Source: GCA-2709075 sp038146865 (GTDB lineage: Bacteria > Pseudomonadota > Alphaproteobacteria > MPNO01 > UBA2964). From it: a stretch of DNA of 64,000 nt. How positions within the stretch are numbered: the stretch's first letter is position 1; each line of letters starts with the position of its first letter. The DNA is taken from the NCBI GenBank assembly GCA_038146865.1, contig JAYQSL010000007.1, forward strand, positions 310,001 through 374,000, given 5' to 3'. The notes under the pieces are model-generated. The model made no database searches, was not told the origin of the DNA, and was given only the letters and a program-made list of their open reading frames with translations. Positions 26,285-35,256 of the stretch are shown piece after piece. Made by a program: the position numbers and the translations under genes.

Positions 26285-27118
26285 TTAGCCGAAAGGTTTC
26301 AATATTTCTCCAGCGACTTTACCCCTCTTTAGGAGTCGTCTTTGCTCTGGGGGAAAAGAGGTTCGAGCGTGAGCGGAACAACGATTGTCCCAAATTAAAT
26401 AGTCGCCCAAGGACCATATGTGTTCGTAATCAACCCGTTCTATAAAATGAAAAAGTTCTTGCAAGAGATCGCTGGCATCAGATTTGTCCATGCCTTGAAT
26501 TGCCGCACTCATTAATCTGTTGACATATAGGGCCGGGCGTTTTGTCTCCGGATGAATGAGAACCGCTGGCTGCCAACAATGAGGTATCCGGGCGAGGTCT
26601 GATAAATCTGGTTCTTGTTTTACGGTATAGTCGTAGACTTGTAATACCCGCTTTCCGGCAATCTTCTTTTTCAAATTATATGGGAGAGCCTCCCAGGATA
26701 AATAACAATTATTAAAAAGCGTGTGTCCACCAGTTTTTGGTAACTCAACCGAATAAAGCCAGGTAGCTTTATCAGGCGCTTGTGAAAACGAATTATCGTG
26801 GTGAAACCACATATCACTATCACCAAAAGACCCTATTTCTTCGTTAAATTCATTCCTGATATTGGATACCAGTTGAATATTGAGGTCCTCATCTCGCCGA
26901 CGTCCCAAGGGCATATGGATTTTCCCAATAGAACCAAGCCAATCGGCACTTGTCTTAAGTTGTAGGTCATTGAGCTCCATATCACGAAAAATAAGAAGAA
27001 TGTGTTCAGCGAAAGCAGATCTTAAGATCATGGCGTCTTTTTCAGAAATGCTCTCGTCCAGAGCAACACCCTGAACCTCAGCCCCAATAGTCTCACTAAG
27101 CGGCCTGATTTCGATCAT
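26285..27118 (-). CDS. TauD/TfdA family dioxygenase (third of three)
   Basis: 277 aa Fe(II)/2-oxoglutarate dioxygenase. His106-x-Asp108 in W-F-H-H-D-N-S-F is the metal motif, and the distal histidine occurs in IWDNRCSAHARTSFP. It resembles TfdA/TauD proteins of about 280 residues. The ATG at 27118 is preferred over a TTG seven codons upstream because AGGG stands a suitable distance before it. It diverges from the SDR gene at 27229 across a roughly 110-base promoter region, suggesting shared regulation. Confidence 0.85.
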   Translation of the reverse strand: MIEIRPLSETIGAEVQGVALDESISEKDAMILRSAFAEHILLIFRDMELNDLQLKTSADWLGSIGKIHMPLGRRRDEDLNIQLVSNIRNEFNEEIGSFGDSDMWFHHDNSFSQAPDKATWLYSVELPKTGGHTLFNNCYLSWEALPYNLKKKIAGKRVLQVYDYTVKQEPDLSDLARIPHCWQPAVLIHPETKRPALYVNRLMSAAIQGMDKSDASDLLQELFHFIERVDYEHIWSLGDYLIWDNRCSAHARTSFPPEQRRLLKRGKVAGEILKPFG

Positions 27119-27228
27119 ATCGTTAACCCTATCTGTCAAAATTTAATTCGCTGCATCTTTAATTGCCCACCCTTGTTTTCCAATGCTCTATTGCATTAAG
27201 GATTGACGAAGATTTAAAGGAGATTGAA

Positions 27229-28002
27229 ATGCCATCATCAGTGTATCCCACGTTAAAAGATAGAGTAATAATTATAACGGGCGGCGGGCAAGCACTTGGT
27301 CGCGCTTATGCACACGCCTTTGCCGAGCAGGGAGCTATTCCAGTCATTGCCGAGCTCGAGGCGGAAAAGGGTGATCGCGTGGTTTCAGAGATCACGCAGA
27401 AAGGCGGGCGCGCATTTTGTGTCCCAACCGATATTTCAAATCAGGCTGACGTCGAGGACATGGTTGAAAAAACGATCGACAAGTATGGCCGTGTGGATTG
27501 TTTGATAAACAATGCGGCTGTCTTTTCCAAAATCACCATCGCGCCGTTCTGGGAATTGCCGGTAGATGAGTGGAAATCGGCAATGGAGGTCAATATAAAT
27601 GGTGCTTTTTACTGCTCTCGGGCCGTGGTTCCCATTATGCAGGAGCATAAATGGGGCCGGATTATAAATATTGCTTCAACAACTGTGCCTACTGGGCGGC
27701 CAAATTATCTCCATTATATAACGTCGAAGTCAGCGATGATTGGTATGACGAGGTCAATGGCTCGCGAACTCGGAGACTGGAATATTACGGTGCATCTTTT
27801 TATGCCAGGAGCCGTTGAGACCGAAGTGGAGCGTCCTTCGGTTTCGGGAGCGATGTTTCAGAATTTGGCGCAGCAACAAGCCCTTAAGCGTCCGGCAACG
27901 ATGGATGAATATGCCGGGTTTATGCTCTGGCTTTGTTCAGATGACGCAGAATTCACCACAGGGCAAACATTCGCGGCAAATGGGGGGATCGCTTTTCCCT
28001 AG
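27229..28002 (+). CDS. Short-chain dehydrogenase/reductase
   Basis: Classical SDR of 257 aa, an NAD(P)-dependent oxidoreductase. The cofactor motif TGGGQALG is at 17-24, NNAA at 94-97, and the catalytic Ser150, Tyr163 and Lys167 are all present (Y-I-T-S-K). A longer upstream frame exists, but ATG 27229 has a strong AAAGGAG and fits the family. The substrate is unknown; pairing with the divergent TauD-type gene hints at oxidation of an alcohol or aldehyde made from its product. Confidence 0.9.
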   Translation: MPSSVYPTLKDRVIIITGGGQALGRAYAHAFAEQGAIPVIAELEAEKGDRVVSEITQKGGRAFCVPTDISNQADVEDMVEKTIDKYGRVDCLINNAAVFSKITIAPFWELPVDEWKSAMEVNINGAFYCSRAVVPIMQEHKWGRIINIASTTVPTGRPNYLHYITSKSAMIGMTRSMARELGDWNITVHLFMPGAVETEVERPSVSGAMFQNLAQQQALKRPATMDEYAGFMLWLCSDDAEFTTGQTFAANGGIAFP

Positions 28003-28005
28003 TTT

Positions 28006-28026
28006 TCCAATTTTTTTGGACTTTTT
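28006..28026 (+). terminator. Weak rho-independent terminator after the SDR gene
   Basis: TCCAA (28006-28010) can pair with TTGGA (28016-28020) across a five-T loop, followed by C and five T. The stem is short and AT-rich, so this is tentative, but it lies directly behind the SDR stop. Confidence 0.3.
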
Positions 28027-28047
28027 GGGTGAGGAGTAATCTGCTGA

Positions 28048-28230
28048 TTACGTAGGGTCTCCTCCCAGAGTTTCTATCGTAATATCGATTTGCTCTCTAA
28101 GTTTCTTTAACCAGGTTATTACCCGTTCAAAGTCTTCTTCTGTATATTCTTCTTGAAAAAGTTCATGTTCATTCATGAGCTTTGCGATGATTTCAACAAA
28201 CTGAAGCTGGTCTGGGTCCAATTTATTCAT
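28048..28230 (-). CDS. Small acidic protein of unknown function
   Basis: 60-residue open frame, MNKLDPDQLQFVEIIAKLMN onward, predicted mostly helical and acidic, with FERVITWLKKLREQID as a possible amphipathic helix. There is no cysteine, membrane segment or recognised motif. A good ribosome site (CGGAGAG, 6 bases before ATG) and position in a gap with no better frame support it as real. It diverges from the TauE/SafE gene. I do not recognise the family. Confidence 0.6.
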   Translation of the reverse strand: MNKLDPDQLQFVEIIAKLMNEHELFQEEYTEEDFERVITWLKKLREQIDITIETLGGDPT

Positions 28231-28363
28231 GCTGTCTCTCCGGTTACCTTGATATTTTAAGGTCTATCGTTTCTGTTTTTTCGCGACAAGGTGTATAGGA
28301 ACCTCAGGCTCCCAAAAACGGTCCTTTTCCCGTCTTTTAGAGCTCCAACAGGAGGCCAGACCA

Positions 28364-29140
28364 ATGGATAGAATTATAGAACTCTTAATTGCGGGCACAC
28401 CCCTTGATATTCTCGGCTTCTCCGGTTTGTGTGGGGTTTCCTTTTTGGGCAGTTTTATCGCGGCTTCACTAGGCCTAGGCGGCGGTCTTCTAGTACTCGC
28501 GACCATGACATTATTTCTACCGCCAGCGGTCCTTATACCGCTCCATGGCATCGTTCAGGTTGGGTCTAATGGCTTTCGTATATGGCTTATGAGAAGGGAC
28601 GCGCTTTATACCGTCGCGCCAGCATTTATTGTTGGGACCCTTTTAGGAGCTTGGATTGGAGGAAAAACCGTATTCGCTCTGGAAACCTGGGTCTTGCAAA
28701 TGATCCTCGGCCTTTTTGTTCTGTATGCGACATGGGCGCCGAGCTTCACAAGTCGCAAACCGGGGCCAGTTAAATTTCTAAGTGTTGGGATAGCTGGCGG
28801 GTTTGCAACAATGTTTGTTGGCGGCACCGGGCCTCTCGTTGCGCCGTTCGTAAAGGCTGCATGCTCGGCTCGGCAACAGGTTGTCTCTACCCATGCACTG
28901 CTCATGACCTTTCAACATCTATTTAAAGTGATTGCCTTTGGTTTGCTAGGTTTCGGGTTTGGGCCCTACATACCGCTGCTTGTGGGCTTGATAGGATTTG
29001 GCATGATTGGCACCTGGGTGGGAAGGAAGGTGCTGGATAAACTTCCAGAAAAAGTATTTAGGATCGGGCTCAATGTTATTCTTACGTTATTGGCCTGCAG
29101 GTTGCTTTATGCCGCCGTGTCGGCTCATTTTTCTGGCTAA
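28364..29140 (+). CDS. TauE/SafE family anion exporter
   Basis: 258 aa integral membrane protein of the TauE/SafE (sulfite/organosulfonate exporter) family with about eight hydrophobic segments. The repeated glycine-rich GLGGGLLVLATM region near residues 38-50 and GGFATMFVGGTGPLVAPF near 144-161 are the family repeats. Relatives export sulfite, sulfoacetate or other anions. AGGAGG precedes the ATG. Sulfite export would fit TauD-type desulfonation encoded nearby, but this is inference. It overlaps the aquaporin stop by 4 bases (convergent). Confidence 0.87.
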   Translation: MDRIIELLIAGTPLDILGFSGLCGVSFLGSFIAASLGLGGGLLVLATMTLFLPPAVLIPLHGIVQVGSNGFRIWLMRRDALYTVAPAFIVGTLLGAWIGGKTVFALETWVLQMILGLFVLYATWAPSFTSRKPGPVKFLSVGIAGGFATMFVGGTGPLVAPFVKAACSARQQVVSTHALLMTFQHLFKVIAFGLLGFGFGPYIPLLVGLIGFGMIGTWVGRKVLDKLPEKVFRIGLNVILTLLACRLLYAAVSAHFSG

Positions 29141-29799
29141 CTGTCGGCTGATTTCGAAATCCAATTAAACAGAAAAGCCGCTGCAAGAGCCCCTGCAAAT
29201 TGTGCTGCTATGAATGCAGGAACATGATTGGGTAAAATCCCTGAGAATGTATCTGTGAAACTCCTTGCGATAGTAACTGCGGGGTTGGCAAATGATGTAG
29301 ATGAAGTAAACCAGTAAGCCGATGAAATATATAGCCCAACCGCGAAAGGAACCGCGCTCTCCCTGAATTTAACGCAACCCAGAATAACAAGTACCAGGCC
29401 AAATGTTGCAATAAATTCTGAGTACCATTGGGATGGTCCCGACCGAATTTTCTGCGAAGATTGAAGGAGTTCTGTTTCAAACATGAAATGAGCGCTTACA
29501 ACACCAAGTATTCCACCAACCAGTTGAACTCCAATATACGCCGCGGCAATTCCAAAGCCGATATTTTTTCTCATGAGAAAAACGACTGTTACGGCGGGAT
29601 TAAAATGAGCCCCAGACACTGGGCCAAGTGTAAGAATTAACACAACAAGGATCGCACCAGTAGCCGCCATATTGGCCAGTAGGGCCACGCCATCATCGGG
29701 AGATAGGTTATCCCCCATAATACCTGAACCCACCACACCCATTAATAGCAAGGCGGTTCCTAAAAATTCTGATGCTAGTCGACGCGATAATGTAAACAC
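29137..29799 (-). CDS. Aquaporin/MIP family channel
   Basis: 220 aa major-intrinsic-protein channel with six hydrophobic helices. Both half-helix NPA motifs are present: 67-69 (HFNPAVTV) and 172-174 (FANPAVTIAR), with selectivity arginine Arg179. The second loop spacing and size suggest the aquaporin (water or small neutral solute) rather than the glycerol-facilitator branch, but this is not certain. It diverges from the Zur-type regulator gene. Confidence 0.88.
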   Translation of the reverse strand: MFTLSRRLASEFLGTALLLMGVVGSGIMGDNLSPDDGVALLANMAATGAILVVLILTLGPVSGAHFNPAVTVVFLMRKNIGFGIAAAYIGVQLVGGILGVVSAHFMFETELLQSSQKIRSGPSQWYSEFIATFGLVLVILGCVKFRESAVPFAVGLYISSAYWFTSSTSFANPAVTIARSFTDTFSGILPNHVPAFIAAQFAGALAAAFLFNWISKSADS

Positions 29800-30024
29800 A
29801 AAAATTATCCAGGATTTATTCGAAAACCATGACCTCTAAGGCAAGACCATTGGCTGGTTCAACTGTTGTTATGGGTATTGCAAATTTATCTACCTTACAT
29901 ATTTCGAAAAAAAGGAAGCAGGGCTTTCATTCCTTTTAGCTCTAAAATATTTCTGTTTGATGACATGAATGCTCTGTTCCATAGTACATCCGCAGATAAA
30001 ATTACTGCAAGCGGAGGCGTTCTA

Positions 30025-30522
30025 TTGTCGAAACAAATTATCGCAAGTTTTCCTGAAAATCCGCATGATCATAGTCAATGTTTTGATGAAGCGATGGATG
30101 CGGCAGAAAATTTGTGTAAGAGGTTCGGTTTAAGACTGACGGCTCAACGGCGGCGGGTGCTCGAGTTATTGTGGACCAGTCATAAACCGCTGGGTGCTTA
30201 TGAAATTCTGGATATGCTGAATAAGCAGGGCGCGGCTGCGGCGCCGCCGACGGTCTATCGCGCGCTAGATTTTTTGTTGGCGAATGGGCTGATCCACCGC
30301 ATCGAGTCATTAAATGCATTTGTTGGGTGCGCTGCGCCAGACCAAGAGCATGGAGGCCAATTTTTAATATGTAGCAGTTGCGGACTTACAGCGGAATTAG
30401 ACGATGATGACCTGACAAAAAAGATCCGCGAGAGGGCTTCTAAAATGGGTTTTGATGTAAAGAAACAAACTATCGAAGTGTCAGGACTTTGTCCCGCGTG
30501 TCGTATCCCAAATAATGAATAG
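30025..30522 (+). CDS. zur: Fur-family transcriptional regulator, Zur type
   Basis: Fur-superfamily metal-responsive repressor, 165 aa from the chosen start. The winged-helix region RLTAQRRRVLELLWTSHKPLGAYEIL lies at about 37-62, TVYRALDFLLANGLIHR at 76-92, and two structural CxxC pairs at 116/119 and 156/159. The wording resembles alphaproteobacterial zinc regulators (Zur) more than Fur. The frame opens at 29866, but TTG 30025 has GGAGG 8 bases upstream and yields the usual length; ATG 29965 is the alternative. No znuABC genes are nearby. Confidence 0.85.
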   Translation: MSKQIIASFPENPHDHSQCFDEAMDAAENLCKRFGLRLTAQRRRVLELLWTSHKPLGAYEILDMLNKQGAAAAPPTVYRALDFLLANGLIHRIESLNAFVGCAAPDQEHGGQFLICSSCGLTAELDDDDLTKKIRERASKMGFDVKKQTIEVSGLCPACRIPNNE

Positions 30523-30641
30523 TGCGTTTTCCCATTTACGCTGGCGCAATGATTTAATTTGAGTAAGCACTCGCTCTAAAAGTTTCATCACAGACAAAAA
30601 AAAAGAGAGAACTTTTATATTTTTTTAATATTCTTTTTTCA

Positions 30642-31631
30642 CTAACAGCTGCAGGTTTCTAAGTGAAAAACCTTTTGCGCAACGTTCCCAAGAATATTTT
30701 TCTTGTCATTACTGGTTAGCTCCGCGTTCTCAATGATTTCTCGAGGTCTTAAATCTCCAAAGGCGAAGGGATAATCGGAGCCCATCATTATTTTTTCTGA
30801 TCCATACATTTTGCATATAAATTCGAGTGCTTTGCCATCAAGCACAACACTGTCGAAATAGCAGGTTTTTAGACTATCTTCTGGATTGCCGTATTCTGGG
30901 TGCTGCCGGTGGTTTAGCTGCATTCGACCCTGTAAGAACGGAAGGCCGCCTCCACCATGCGAAATTACAAATTTTATCCCGGAATATTTTTGCACGTGGC
31001 CAGCAAAAATTAATCGAGACATAGCAGTGGTCGTATCTAAGCCACGACCGATTGTGTTTATCAGTCCGTAATCCGATAATCGTGGGTCTTTGCATCCAAA
31101 CATTGGATGCAGAAAAACTGTTGCCTGAAGTTCCGAAGCCGTCTCCCAGAAGATGTCTAGATCGGGATCGTCAAGATTGCCACCGTGTCCATTAGGAAGT
31201 GTCCCTATCATCGTACCGTGAAAACCCGCTTCTATTGCTTCGCGCAGAACGATCGCCGCTATCGCTCCATTCTGCAGTGGGACGGAGCAAAGGGGAGCAA
31301 AGCGATGGGAAGTTTCACAAGCTCTCATAAGATGTTCATTTATAAATCGAGCCCACCTTAGACCCTCGTCCTCAGGCAGCTCGTAACCAAAGCTGTCAAG
31401 CCAACCCGCACAAACCATTGCATCGATCCTTTGCTCATCCATCCAGGACAGTCTGGACTCGCTTTGGATAAGCTTTGGCAGGATCGGGCGAGTCAAAGGA
31501 CCCCCTGCAAACCCCAGTTTCCAGATCCCCGCCTCATGCAGACAATCAATGTTCGGAAAATTTGCGGATTTTGATTGTAGTTCCTCGAGCATGGCCAGAG
31601 GAAGATAGTGAGCGTGAGTATCCACAATCAT
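30642..31631 (-). CDS. ACMSD-like amidohydrolase/decarboxylase
   Basis: 329 aa TIM-barrel metal-dependent enzyme of the amidohydrolase-2 family. Putative zinc ligands are His6 and His8 (DTHAHYLP), His175 (FLHPMFG) and Asp286 (GSDYPF), with catalytic His225 (SHGGGG), the pattern of 2-amino-3-carboxymuconate-6-semialdehyde decarboxylase and gamma-resorcylate-type decarboxylases. It is the last gene of the operon with the molybdenum hydroxylase and an enoyl-CoA hydratase, 10 bases after the latter. A non-oxidative decarboxylase or hydrolase acting on a hydroxylated ring or ring-cleavage product is the best guess. Confidence 0.85.
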   Translation of the reverse strand: MIVDTHAHYLPLAMLEELQSKSANFPNIDCLHEAGIWKLGFAGGPLTRPILPKLIQSESRLSWMDEQRIDAMVCAGWLDSFGYELPEDEGLRWARFINEHLMRACETSHRFAPLCSVPLQNGAIAAIVLREAIEAGFHGTMIGTLPNGHGGNLDDPDLDIFWETASELQATVFLHPMFGCKDPRLSDYGLINTIGRGLDTTTAMSRLIFAGHVQKYSGIKFVISHGGGGLPFLQGRMQLNHRQHPEYGNPEDSLKTCYFDSVVLDGKALEFICKMYGSEKIMMGSDYPFAFGDLRPREIIENAELTSNDKKNILGNVAQKVFHLETCSC

Positions 31632-31641
31632 GGGATCAAGA

Positions 31642-32367
31642 TCATTTTTTCATTGCGGCTGCCGTATTAACCATTGAATGGATGGCTCTCGCGTAATCCA
31701 GCGCCCCTTGATCGTCCATTCGAGGCGCTGAAGTAAGATATTCTTTTAATCCCAAAATAGCGGGACGCTTTCGACTGAGCAAAATATCACAAAATTCCTT
31801 AACCTCGGCCTCAAGATCTTTGTCTTCAGCAACTGTTGAAATAATGCCATAGGCCATAGCCTGTTCGGCAGAAATAAATTTTGCGGTATAAGTCATCCAT
31901 AAAATAGCATTCCTGTTCATACGATCGTAGATCGCTGACATCACCATCGTCGGCATAACGTTGTGATCCATTTCCGGAATATTAAACTGTGCAGACTTTG
32001 CTGCTATCGTGACATCACAGACTGCGGCAACTGCTGTACCGAACCCCATGCAGCGACCTTCGATCACAGCAACGACTGGGATTTTGCAATTTTTTATCGC
32101 GTTGTAGCAGTAAAAAATTGAATCATATTCATCGCGTCGCGTATACGCTTCTGGGTGCGGAGGTCCTGCATCAGGATTTCTTGCTCGCCCAGTACAAAAG
32201 TCAGGCCCACAGCTTCTGAGCAGGACCATGTCAGATGTTTCATGCGCTGAAGCAAGTTTGGCCGAGAACTCTGCCGCCATTGAGTCAGAACACGCATTAT
32301 CGTCAGGTCGGTTGAAGGTCGCTTCAAAAATGCGTCCATTTTGGTTAAGAAGAAGGTGATTACTCAT
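31642..32367 (-). CDS. Enoyl-CoA hydratase/isomerase family protein
   Basis: Crotonase-fold protein, 241 aa. The oxyanion-hole regions are SCGPDFCTGRA and EGRCMGFGTAVAAVCDVTIA with IPEMDHNVMP following. The usual second catalytic Glu pattern is not clear, so it may be an isomerase, hydrolase or decarboxylase variant. Start ATG 32367 has GGAGA before it; an upstream ATG lacks this. It lies 25 bases after the hydroxylase large subunit and 10 before the ACMSD-like gene, in one operon. Confidence 0.86.
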   Translation of the reverse strand: MSNHLLLNQNGRIFEATFNRPDDNACSDSMAAEFSAKLASAHETSDMVLLRSCGPDFCTGRARNPDAGPPHPEAYTRRDEYDSIFYCYNAIKNCKIPVVAVIEGRCMGFGTAVAAVCDVTIAAKSAQFNIPEMDHNVMPTMVMSAIYDRMNRNAILWMTYTAKFISAEQAMAYGIISTVAEDKDLEAEVKEFCDILLSRKRPAILGLKEYLTSAPRMDDQGALDYARAIHSMVNTAAAMKK

Positions 32368-32392
32368 AAAAATCTCCAATTCCGTTGTATTT

Positions 32393-34774
32393 CTAGCTGT
32401 TCAACAATTCTTCAAGGTCTCGGACGCGCATTGGTAGAGTCGCGATTGATTTGCCGAGTGGTGCCAGTGCATCATTTACTGCGCTGGCAATAGCTGCGGG
32501 CGCACCGAGATATCCAGACTCTCCGGAACCCTTCTGACCGAATTCTGTTAGTGGTGAAGGAGTGTAATGTTTGATCATCTCGACAGTGGGAATTTCATGG
32601 GCAGAGGGCAACAGGTAATCCATAAAAGTTCCTGCTTGGAGTTGCCCACTCTCGTCATATTGAAATTTTTCATAAAGCGCAGCTCCGATACCATGGGCAA
32701 TCCCTCCGAATGTCATCCCCCTTACGATATCGGGGTTAATAACAGTCCCGCAATCGTGCCCAATATAATAGTCATGGATTTGAACTTGGCCTGTTCCTGG
32801 GTCAATGGTGACTAACGGTATATGTGCTTCAAAAGCGTAGCAGGGGTACATTTGAACTGTCCCATCTTCTTTGGGCATCGCACCTCCGGTAGGAACTTCC
32901 CATGTATGTTGGGCTTGCAGTCCTGGCTCTGAGCCAATGGGCATGTTGTGATACTGCCTGTGCGCGATATCAACTAACTGTTCCCATTTAAGGCAACGCT
33001 CGGTGTCTCCCTTAACGTAAACATCTCCGCCTTCATAAATCAATCGATCCTCGGGCAACTGAAAATTATGTGCAGCGATAGCAATTACTTGGTTCTTTAT
33101 TTTCTTTGCGGCTCCGGCTGCCGCACCGCCCAACATAATTGCCATTCGGCTCCCGACAGGGCTATTTGATGGCAGCGCTGTGACAGAGTCTGAATGAATG
33201 GCTCTTATACTATCTGGGTCCCGCTCTAACACCTCAGCAATGGAAACCGCGAGAAGTGTCTCATGTCCCTGACCCGATGAAGAGGTGCCCATCATTGCAC
33301 AAATTCCACCCAGCATGTCTACTTTGATTAAGCATGACTCCATCCAGGTCGTAGTATTGTTCTTTGGGTTGAATAAAGGTTCGAAAGAAGAATTTCCCCC
33401 CGATGGCTCGAGGCATGTAGATAAACCTAGGCCGGCTAATTTGCCACTTTCCCTAAACGCGTTGCGTTTGTCGATTAGGGCATCCCAATCTGCAGTCTTC
33501 ATAAGCTTATCAAGAACAGTGTGGTAATCCCCACTGTCATATTCCGAACCCGAGGGAATTCGCCAAGGAAATTCGTCTGATCTGATCAGATTACGACGAC
33601 GAATTTCTTCGCGAGGGATATTTAAAGCCGAAGCGATCCGGTCAACAACTGTTTCAATAGCAAAATTGGTTGGTGCTTGGCCAAAACCACGGACTGCTTC
33701 CTGACTTGTTTTGTTTGTAGAGACCGATCTGGCATGGTACTGGGCGCTCTTGATTCGGTAAGGTCCCACAATAGCGCTAACGGGTTTGCCAAGTTGGAGG
33801 GGCGCGCGGCCTGGGTAGCAGCCACAATCATCCGTGGCAGTGATTTTTAGGGACTCCATTATGCCCTGTTCGTCGTAGGCAACCTCCATGTCAAAGATCC
33901 GGTCAGGACCATGCATTTCACCACCCGCCATGTTCTCCAGCCTGTCCTCAATAAATCTAACCGGGCGCTGTAGCTTTTTTGTCAGGTAAGAAACAATCAC
34001 CGTTTGTCTGATGCCTCTTTTAAGGCCGTAGGAACCTCCAACATCAACATCAAAATGGACATTAACTGACGTGACCGGCATTCGAAGAGCACGCGCAATT
34101 TGCTCAGGGTATTTGGGCATCTGGATCGATGCCCAAACATCCAACATCTCTCTACCCTCATCCCAGCTCGCTGTAACAGCAAACGTTTCGATCGGGACGG
34201 TCGAGGAACGGCTCCATTTTGCGCGCAAGGCAAGGGTATGTGCAGCCTTTGCAAAGTCCCCTTCGACATCCCCCCATGTCCAGGTTTTATCGAAAAATAT
34301 ATTATTTCCGTTTTCTGGGTGAACGACAGGAGCAGTATTCTGAAGCGCCTCCTCGGGATCAATTACGAAATCGAGCATTTCATAGTCGATCGCCACAAGC
34401 TCAGCTGCGTCTTCCGCGATATGGCGGGTATCGGCAACAACCGCTGCAACCCATTCCCCCGCATATCGAGCGCGGCCATTTGCTAAAGGCAACCGTTTTA
34501 CGTCGGGGAGGTCGAGGCCTGATAAAAGAGGATTAATATTGCTAGCTAGTTCTTCGCCAGTGAGAACGTAATGTACCCCTGGAAGTTCTAAAGCTAGAGA
34601 GCAATCAATAGAGTTAATTTTTGCACAAGTGAAAGGGGACGAAACCATAGCGACATGGAGCATGCCAGGGAATTTAAAGTCTGCCGCAAAACGACCTTTT
34701 CCCGTTACGAAACGTCGATCCTCTTTTACCCTTCGTTTTTTTGTTAGATATTTAAATTGCTGAGGAGTACTCAT
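32393..34774 (-). CDS. Molybdenum hydroxylase large subunit (xanthine dehydrogenase family)
   Basis: 793 aa molybdopterin-binding catalytic subunit of the CoxL/XdhB superfamily. It has an N-terminal aldehyde-oxidase hammerhead domain (about 14-140), the cofactor segment EAVRGFGQAP (359-368) and the catalytic glutamate Glu752 in GQKGSGESGYLGAPAA. The C-S-F-R loop of form I CO dehydrogenase is absent from the corresponding region, so CO is not the expected substrate. Such enzymes hydroxylate heteroaromatic rings or aldehydes using water. It overlaps the small subunit by ATGA. Its substrate is unknown. Confidence 0.92.
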   Translation of the reverse strand: MSTPQQFKYLTKKRRVKEDRRFVTGKGRFAADFKFPGMLHVAMVSSPFTCAKINSIDCSLALELPGVHYVLTGEELASNINPLLSGLDLPDVKRLPLANGRARYAGEWVAAVVADTRHIAEDAAELVAIDYEMLDFVIDPEEALQNTAPVVHPENGNNIFFDKTWTWGDVEGDFAKAAHTLALRAKWSRSSTVPIETFAVTASWDEGREMLDVWASIQMPKYPEQIARALRMPVTSVNVHFDVDVGGSYGLKRGIRQTVIVSYLTKKLQRPVRFIEDRLENMAGGEMHGPDRIFDMEVAYDEQGIMESLKITATDDCGCYPGRAPLQLGKPVSAIVGPYRIKSAQYHARSVSTNKTSQEAVRGFGQAPTNFAIETVVDRIASALNIPREEIRRRNLIRSDEFPWRIPSGSEYDSGDYHTVLDKLMKTADWDALIDKRNAFRESGKLAGLGLSTCLEPSGGNSSFEPLFNPKNNTTTWMESCLIKVDMLGGICAMMGTSSSGQGHETLLAVSIAEVLERDPDSIRAIHSDSVTALPSNSPVGSRMAIMLGGAAAGAAKKIKNQVIAIAAHNFQLPEDRLIYEGGDVYVKGDTERCLKWEQLVDIAHRQYHNMPIGSEPGLQAQHTWEVPTGGAMPKEDGTVQMYPCYAFEAHIPLVTIDPGTGQVQIHDYYIGHDCGTVINPDIVRGMTFGGIAHGIGAALYEKFQYDESGQLQAGTFMDYLLPSAHEIPTVEMIKHYTPSPLTEFGQKGSGESGYLGAPAAIASAVNDALAPLGKSIATLPMRVRDLEELLNS

Positions 34775-35256
34775 AGATTACTCCCTCGAGCCCTTTGAGC
34801 TGCTATTTTTACCGCCTCGACAATTTGTTGATAGCCGGTGCAACGACAGAGATTGCCGCCAATAGCTTCCCGAATTTCTTCCTCTGTGGGGTCCGGATTT
34901 TCCTCTAAAAGATGATGACATGCTATGAGCATACCTGGGGTACAATAGCCGCATTGCATGGCGTGATTTTCCCAAAATGCATCTTGGATAGGGGACAGCG
35001 AACCGTCTTTACCCCCGAGCCCCTCTACCGTAACGAAATCGTGCCCATCCGCCATAACGGCATATATTAGGCAAGATCTTACCGGACGCCCATCCATGAT
35101 AACTGAGCATGCGCCGCAAACCCCATGCTCGCAGCCTACATGGGTGCCAGTGAGGTCAAGTTCATCACGCAGAAAGTCTACCAGTGTTAAACGCGCCTCG
35201 ACTTCTCTTTTATAGGATGTCCCATTCACAGTGATCTGTATCGTGTTTTTGCTCAT
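34771..35256 (-). CDS. Molybdenum hydroxylase [2Fe-2S] small subunit
   Basis: 161 aa ferredoxin-type subunit. The plant-type cluster uses Cys42, Cys47, Cys50 and Cys62 (G-C-E-H-G-V-C-G-A-C), and the second cluster Cys102, Cys105, Cys137 and Cys139 (QCGYCTPG and CRC). It carries electrons from the molybdenum site to the FAD subunit. Both ends overlap their neighbours by ATGA, giving strict M-S-L order and likely equal subunit synthesis. Confidence 0.95.
   Translation of the reverse strand: MSKNTIQITVNGTSYKREVEARLTLVDFLRDELDLTGTHVGCEHGVCGACSVIMDGRPVRSCLIYAVMADGHDFVTVEGLGGKDGSLSPIQDAFWENHAMQCGYCTPGMLIACHHLLEENPDPTEEEIREAIGGNLCRCTGYQQIVEAVKIAAQRARGSNL

Noticed and set aside
30580..30640. A-rich and T-rich runs after the Zur-type gene that could pair (AAAAGTT with AACTTTT)
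   Set aside because: The loop is long and the stem purely weak pairs; likely only AT-rich spacer.
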